Shown piece after piece: positions 5,961 to 9,766 of a stretch of DNA of 9,766 nucleotides. The notes beneath the pieces are model-generated. The model was not told the DNA's origin, made no database searches, and was given only the letters and a program-made list of their open reading frames with translations. The position numbers were made by a program, and so were the translations under genes. Location: the NCBI GenBank assembly GCA_902761395.1, contig CACWKJ010000025.1, forward strand, positions 1-9,766, in the 5' to 3' direction. The DNA is from an uncultured Elusimicrobium sp. (GTDB lineage Bacteria; Elusimicrobiota; Endomicrobiia; Endomicrobiales; Endomicrobiaceae). The first letter of the stretch is position 1; every line of letters starts with the position of its first letter.

Positions 5961-7064
5961 ATGAAATTAAAAACACCTTACTATTTTATTGAAGAAAAAA
6001 AGTTATTGGAAAACATGAAAAAGATTGCTTTTATAAGAGAGCAGTCCGGTGCAAAATTCGTGTTGGCATTGAAATGTTTTTCCACTTGGTGTGTTTTTGA
6101 TTTGATGTCTAAATATATGGACGGAACAACAAGCAGTGCTTTATACGAAGCAAAACTGGGCTATGAAAAATTCGGTAAAGAAGTTCATGCTTATTCGGTT
6201 GCATATCCGAAAGAAGAAATTTTGGAATTGAAAAAGTTTGCCGATAAAATAATTTTCAATTCAATATCCCAATTAAAAAGATTTTATCCGTTAGTGAAAA
6301 ATAAAAACTTGGGAATAAGAGTTAATCCTAAAATAAGTTACAGTCATTTTGATTTGGCTGACCCTGCAAGAAAGAATTCCCGACTCGGAGTAATAAACAA
6401 AAAAGACATTTTAGACAATTTAGATAAAATAAACGGACTTATGTTCCATTTCAATTGCGAAAACGAAGATGTCGATAATTTGGAACAATCTTTGAATTAT
6501 ATAGGCAAGAATTATTCAAAGATGTTAGAAAAAGTCAAATGGGTAAGTTTCGGCGGCGGAATTTATTTCACAAAAGATGGTTATAATATCAAAAAATTTT
6601 GTAAAATATTAAAAGATTTTTCAAAAAAATATAATGTGCAAATTTATTTGGAACCCGGTGAATCTTCCATAACGATGAGCGCGAAACTTGTCACATCAGT
6701 TTTGGATATTACACATAACGGCAAAGATATTGCGGTGATAGATTCTTCAACCGAAGCACATATGTTGGATTTGTTAACTTATCATACTCCCGCAAAAATG
6801 GCTAAACAAAAAAATGCGAAGTATGAATATATTGTTGCCGGAAGAACTTGTTTGGCAGGTGATATTTTCGGAACTTATAAATTTACCAAACCGTTAAAGA
6901 TCGGTGACAAAATAGTATTTGAAGACGCTGCCGGATACAGCATGGTAAAAATGAATTGGTTTAACGGAGTACCGATGCCGTCTATAGTAGTAAAAAGACT
7001 TAACGGAAAAACAGAATTGGTAAAAAGTTTTACATATAAAGATTTTGCAGGCAATTTATCTTGA
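5961..7064 (+). CDS. nspC: carboxynorspermidine/carboxyspermidine decarboxylase
   Basis: This 367-residue PLP enzyme of the alanine racemase-like fold (type III) decarboxylates carboxyspermidine to spermidine, or carboxynorspermidine to norspermidine. It is the last step of the SAM-independent polyamine route. Key parts are Lys38 for the PLP Schiff base (LALKCFSTW), MDGTTSSALYEAKLG (53-67), AYSVAYPKEE, HFNCENED (163-170), the phosphate-binding FGGGI (197-201), EPGE (231-234), CLAGD with catalytic Cys297, and GYSMVKMNWFNG (325-336). The chosen ATG starts MKLKTPYYFIEEK, which matches the usual NspC N terminus. A TTG at 5868 in the same frame would add 31 hydrophobic residues foreign to the family and lies in repeat DNA, so I reject it. 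The Shine-Dalgarno site is weak (GGAA at 5949-5952). It is the first gene of the operon with the dehydrogenase and SpeA-like decarboxylase. Spermidine is the likelier product if putrescine is the diamine. Confidence 0.94.
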   Translation: MKLKTPYYFIEEKKLLENMKKIAFIREQSGAKFVLALKCFSTWCVFDLMSKYMDGTTSSALYEAKLGYEKFGKEVHAYSVAYPKEEILELKKFADKIIFNSISQLKRFYPLVKNKNLGIRVNPKISYSHFDLADPARKNSRLGVINKKDILDNLDKINGLMFHFNCENEDVDNLEQSLNYIGKNYSKMLEKVKWVSFGGGIYFTKDGYNIKKFCKILKDFSKKYNVQIYLEPGESSITMSAKLVTSVLDITHNGKDIAVIDSSTEAHMLDLLTYHTPAKMAKQKNAKYEYIVAGRTCLAGDIFGTYKFTKPLKIGDKIVFEDAAGYSMVKMNWFNGVPMPSIVVKRLNGKTELVKSFTYKDFAGNLS

Positions 7065-7069
7065 GGAGG
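7063..7069 (+). promoter_or_regulatory. Shine-Dalgarno site of the dehydrogenase, overlapping the nspC stop
   Basis: GAGGAGG begins within the nspC TGA stop (7062-7064) and lies 11 bases before the ATG at 7081. The overlap suggests coupling of termination and re-initiation, keeping the two polyamine enzymes in proportion. Confidence 0.75.
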
Positions 7070-7080
7070 CACTGCTTGAA

Positions 7081-8316
7081 ATGAAAAGAAATGTTTTAGT
7101 TATTGGGGCCGGAGCCGTTGCACATGTAGTTTGTCATAAGTTGGCACAAAACAATGATGTATTCGGTAAAATGTATATAGCATCGAGAACTTTAAAGAGT
7201 TGTGATGCAATTTTAGACAGTATTAAGAAAAAGAAAAATTATAAAAATCCCGATAACGAATTTTCATCAAAGCAGATAGACGTTTTTGATGTTCCCGCAT
7301 TAATAGATTTAATAAAGCAATTGAATATAACAATAGTTATAAATGTTGCAAGTGCATTTTGCAACATGTCAATTTTGGAAGCTTGTATTCAAACAGGTTC
7401 GGCATATATCGATACCGCTATCCACGAAGATCCTAAAAAAGTTTGTGAAAATCCCCCTTGGTATGCAAATTACGAATGGAAAAGAAAAGACAGATGTACG
7501 GAAAAGAAAGTTACCGCAATACTCGGTTGCGGATTTGATCCGGGTGTGGTAAATGCTTATTGTGCATTGGCGGTAAAACATCATTTCGATAAAATAGCAA
7601 CAATAGATATTATGGACGTGAATGCAGGAAGTCACGGAAAATATTTTGCCACAAATTTCGATCCTGAAATAAATTTCAGAGAATTCCATAAAGTTTGGAC
7701 ATGGATAGATAATCAGTGGGTACAAAAACCGGTTCATGCGGACAAACTCGTTTATGATTTCCCCGTAGTGGGAGAACAGCCTGTATATTTAACGGGACAC
7801 GACGAGCTTCATTCACTTTCAAAAAATATTAAAGCAAAATCAATAAGATTTTGGATGGGATTCAGTGACCATTATATAAATGTGTTTACCGTATTAAAAA
7901 AGATAGGTCTTCTTTCGGAAAAGCCCGTTAAAACAGCGGAAGGTTTGGAAGTTGTTCCTTTAAAAGTTGTTAAAGCCTGCCTTCCCAACCCAAAAACTTT
8001 GGCACCTAACTATACCGGTAAAACATGTATAGGTTGTTTGATTAAAGGTAAAAAAGATAAAAAGAATAAAGAATTATTCATTTATAATATTTGCGATCAC
8101 AAAGATTGTTATAACGAAGTTGAAGCACAAGCAATAAGTTATACCGCCGGAGTTCCACCGGTAGTTGCCGCTATGCTTATAGCTAACGGTACATGGGATG
8201 TGAAAACTATGGTGAATGTGGAAGAGTTGGATCCGGATCCGTTTATTGAGTTGTTGGGCAAAAACGGATTATCAACGGCCGTATTGGAAAATACACCTTC
8301 TAAAAAGTTTATTTAG
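7081..8316 (+). CDS. carboxynorspermidine/carboxyspermidine dehydrogenase (synthase)
   Basis: This 411-residue enzyme of the saccharopine dehydrogenase family condenses putrescine (or diaminopropane) with L-aspartate semialdehyde and reduces the Schiff base with NADPH, giving carboxyspermidine (or carboxynorspermidine). The N-terminal Rossmann motif is NVLVIGAGAVAHVVCHKLA (4-22). It is followed by YIASRT (32-37) for cofactor ribose/phosphate contact and INVASAFCNMSILEACI (87-103). The middle has LGCGFDPGVVNAY (148-160) and MDVNAGSHG (178-186). The C-terminal block QAISYTAGVPPVVAAMLIA (350-368) and NVEELDPDPFIELLGKNGL (379-397) separates this group from true lysine-pathway saccharopine dehydrogenases. 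The ATG was chosen because MKRNVLVIGAG gives the normal N terminus and has the strong site GAGGAGG upstream; an earlier TTG at 7045 lies inside nspC. It is 16 bp after nspC, whose product acts on this enzyme's product. The decarboxylase follows after 32 bp. Confidence 0.94.
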   Translation: MKRNVLVIGAGAVAHVVCHKLAQNNDVFGKMYIASRTLKSCDAILDSIKKKKNYKNPDNEFSSKQIDVFDVPALIDLIKQLNITIVINVASAFCNMSILEACIQTGSAYIDTAIHEDPKKVCENPPWYANYEWKRKDRCTEKKVTAILGCGFDPGVVNAYCALAVKHHFDKIATIDIMDVNAGSHGKYFATNFDPEINFREFHKVWTWIDNQWVQKPVHADKLVYDFPVVGEQPVYLTGHDELHSLSKNIKAKSIRFWMGFSDHYINVFTVLKKIGLLSEKPVKTAEGLEVVPLKVVKACLPNPKTLAPNYTGKTCIGCLIKGKKDKKNKELFIYNICDHKDCYNEVEAQAISYTAGVPPVVAAMLIANGTWDVKTMVNVEELDPDPFIELLGKNGLSTAVLENTPSKKFI

Positions 8317-8336
8317 TATTAAAAATATTGTATATT

Positions 8337-8343
8337 AAAAGGA
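8337..8343 (+). promoter_or_regulatory. Shine-Dalgarno site of the SpeA-like decarboxylase
   Basis: AAAAGGA ends 5 bases before the ATG at 8349. It lies in the 32-bp gap after the dehydrogenase, with no terminator or clear promoter between, which supports one transcript for all three genes. Confidence 0.7.
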
Positions 8344-8348
8344 CTGCT

Positions 8349-9766
8349 ATGGATAAACAAAATAAAGTACCTATTTTTGACACACTTTTAGGACATGCAA
8401 AAAGGAATGTTACTTCTTTTCATACACCGGGACATAAAAACGGAAAAGGAATAGATCCCGTATTGAAAGAAGTGACCGGAGACGGCCTTTACAAATTCGA
8501 TGTAACTGTTTTTGATGAGGTGGATTCTCTTCACGATCCTGTAGGTCCGATAAAAAAAGCCGAAGAATTAATGGCTCAAGCTTACGGAGTAAAACATTCT
8601 TTATTTTTAGTTAACGGAACTTCCGTAGGAAATATTGCAATGTTTTTATCCGCATGCGATCCCGGAGATTCCATTATAGTTTCAAGAAGTTCACATAAAT
8701 CCATAATGGGCGGAATTATACTTTCCGGTGTTTGGCCTATTTGGTTACAACCGACAATAGATCAAAATTTAGATATTATTTTTAATTCAACATACGAAGA
8801 AATAAAACAAGCTCTTGAAATGTATCCTGAAGCAAGAGCCGTGTTTCTTACAAGTCCTACATATAACGGTGTTGCGACAGAAGTTAAAAAGATTGCGGAT
8901 TTATGTCACAGAAAAGGTAAAATTCTTCTCGTAGACGAAGCACACGGACCGCATTTAAAATTTAACGATAAGTTACCGATGTCTGCAGTAGATGCAGGAG
9001 CGGATTTGTGTGTTCAATCCACGCATAAAATTCTTTCTGCTCTTTCTCAAGGTTCTGTTCTTCATCATAATTCAAAACTTGTTGATATTAACAGAGTTAA
9101 AAAAATCGTTTCAATGTTACAAACAACAAGTCCGCAATATTTAACTCTTGCAAGTATAGATTTAGCAAGAAGACAAGCTGTTTTGCACGGAAAAGAAATG
9201 TTCGATAAAGTTATTGAAGCTGCGGAATGGGCAAGAAAAGAAATAAATGAAAAGATTCCCAATATGAGATGTTTAACAAAAGCAGATATAAAAGACAGAA
9301 ATTTTGATTTGGATTTAACAAAACTTACTATAAATGTTACAAAGACCGGCCTTTCCGGATATGAAGTAGACGAAATTCTTGCAAAAAAATACAATATTCA
9401 AGTTGATTGTTCCGATACATTTAACTTAATTGCAATTATGGGTATCGGTTCCGATATGGACGATGTTCAAAAACTCGTTACTGCTTTAAAAGAAATAAGT
9501 AAAAAATATAAAGGAACTCAAAAAAATTGGATTTTAAAAATACCTTCTCTTGCTACAGAAATGGTTATGACACCTAGAGAAGTGTTTTTATCACAGGATA
9601 TAAAAAAGATTCCTTTGGCAAAATCCGTAGGACATGTGTCCGCTCAAGTATTAACGCCTTATCCTCCGGGAATACCTGTTGTTATTCCCGGTGAGAGAAT
9701 TTCAAAAGAAATTTGTGATTATTTGGTGGAAATGGCATCTAAGGGTATCAGAATAAGCGGGCAGGA
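8349..9766 (+). CDS. speA: Orn/Lys/Arg decarboxylase (SpeA-like), 3' end cut by window
   Basis: The frame is open from the ATG to the right edge: 472 codons plus two bases. Related biosynthetic enzymes such as Bacillus SpeA are about 480-490 residues, so only a short tail is missing. It is a PLP fold-type I decarboxylase without the N-terminal wing domain of the large inducible E. coli enzymes. Visible parts are FHTPGHKNGKG (24-34), VFDEVDSLHDPVGPI (54-68), FLVNGTSVGNIAM (86-98), SRSSHKS (112-118), LTSPTYNGV (167-175), VDEAHGPH (195-202) with the PLP-ring Asp196, and QSTHKILSALSQGS (223-236) with Lys227 as Schiff-base lysine. The small-domain block TPYPPGIPVVIPGE (436-449) follows. Arginine decarboxylation to agmatine is the likely reaction given the neighbours, but lysine or ornithine cannot be excluded from sequence. 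It is the third gene of the polyamine operon and would supply the diamine precursor. Confidence 0.9.
   Translation, partial: MDKQNKVPIFDTLLGHAKRNVTSFHTPGHKNGKGIDPVLKEVTGDGLYKFDVTVFDEVDSLHDPVGPIKKAEELMAQAYGVKHSLFLVNGTSVGNIAMFLSACDPGDSIIVSRSSHKSIMGGIILSGVWPIWLQPTIDQNLDIIFNSTYEEIKQALEMYPEARAVFLTSPTYNGVATEVKKIADLCHRKGKILLVDEAHGPHLKFNDKLPMSAVDAGADLCVQSTHKILSALSQGSVLHHNSKLVDINRVKKIVSMLQTTSPQYLTLASIDLARRQAVLHGKEMFDKVIEAAEWARKEINEKIPNMRCLTKADIKDRNFDLDLTKLTINVTKTGLSGYEVDEILAKKYNIQVDCSDTFNLIAIMGIGSDMDDVQKLVTALKEISKKYKGTQKNWILKIPSLATEMVMTPREVFLSQDIKKIPLAKSVGHVSAQVLTPYPPGIPVVIPGERISKEICDYLVEMASKGIRISGQ

Noticed and set aside
7045..7080. Earlier TTG start for the dehydrogenase that would overlap nspC.
   Set aside because: It adds residues foreign to the family, and the strong GAGGAGG site lies downstream of it, serving the ATG at 7081.
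9065..9394. Open frame on the minus strand opposite the SpeA-like decarboxylase.
   Set aside because: The plus-strand frame carries clear conserved decarboxylase sequence; the antisense frame has no recognisable motifs.
1..9766. CRISPR arrays, insertion sequences, tRNA or rRNA genes.
   Set aside because: No repeat-spacer pattern, transposase or terminal repeats, and no cloverleaf or rRNA sequence; all intergenic gaps are under 180 bases.

Overview
This is an AT-rich bacterial window with densely packed genes. It holds seven complete or nearly complete protein-coding genes plus the tail of an eighth, and no RNA genes, mobile elements or CRISPR arrays that I can see. Good Shine-Dalgarno sites, short intergenic gaps and operon packing mark it as bacterial. 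The species cannot be read from the sequence. Meso-diaminopimelate dehydrogenase, a Tritrichomonas-type IMP dehydrogenase and the carboxyspermidine route to polyamines would fit a low-GC anaerobic, gut-type bacterium. Elusimicrobiota is one possibility, but that is a weak guess.

Layout, left to right. (1) 3-479 (+) is the C-terminal half of meso-diaminopimelate D-dehydrogenase (ddh). A perfect 15-bp hairpin terminator flanked by A and T runs follows at 514-549. It probably serves both ddh and the convergent IMP dehydrogenase gene. (2) 607-2115 (-) encodes an IMP dehydrogenase that strongly resembles the enzyme of the parabasalid protozoan Tritrichomonas foetus. (3) 2116-2242 is a compact divergent promoter region in which two candidate -35 boxes abut. 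(4) 2243-3970 (+) encodes an M49 (dipeptidyl peptidase III family) metallopeptidase with a short HExxH zinc motif and no Shine-Dalgarno site. (5) It converges, with a 4-bp gap, on a minus-strand pair: a GatB/YqeY-domain protein (5355-5783) followed by an ArsB/NhaD-type membrane transporter (3975-5339). (6) 5784-5960 is a second divergent region with short AT-rich repeats. (7) 5961-9766 (+) is a three-gene polyamine operon: carboxynorspermidine/carboxyspermidine decarboxylase (nspC), carboxynorspermidine/carboxyspermidine dehydrogenase, and a PLP fold-type I arginine/lysine/ornithine decarboxylase (SpeA-like) cut by the window edge.

How the genes work together. The polyamine operon is the one clear functional unit. 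The decarboxylase would make agmatine from arginine (or a diamine directly). After conversion to putrescine, the dehydrogenase would condense putrescine with aspartate semialdehyde to carboxyspermidine, and NspC would decarboxylate that to spermidine. This avoids S-adenosylmethionine. Ddh, at the other end, belongs to the aspartate-semialdehyde-derived lysine/peptidoglycan branch, so both pathways draw on one precursor; any deliberate linkage is speculation. I do not see a wholly undescribed system here. The most notable points are the protozoan-like IMP dehydrogenase, the variant M49 peptidase with a possibly leaderless transcript, and the SAM-independent polyamine operon.
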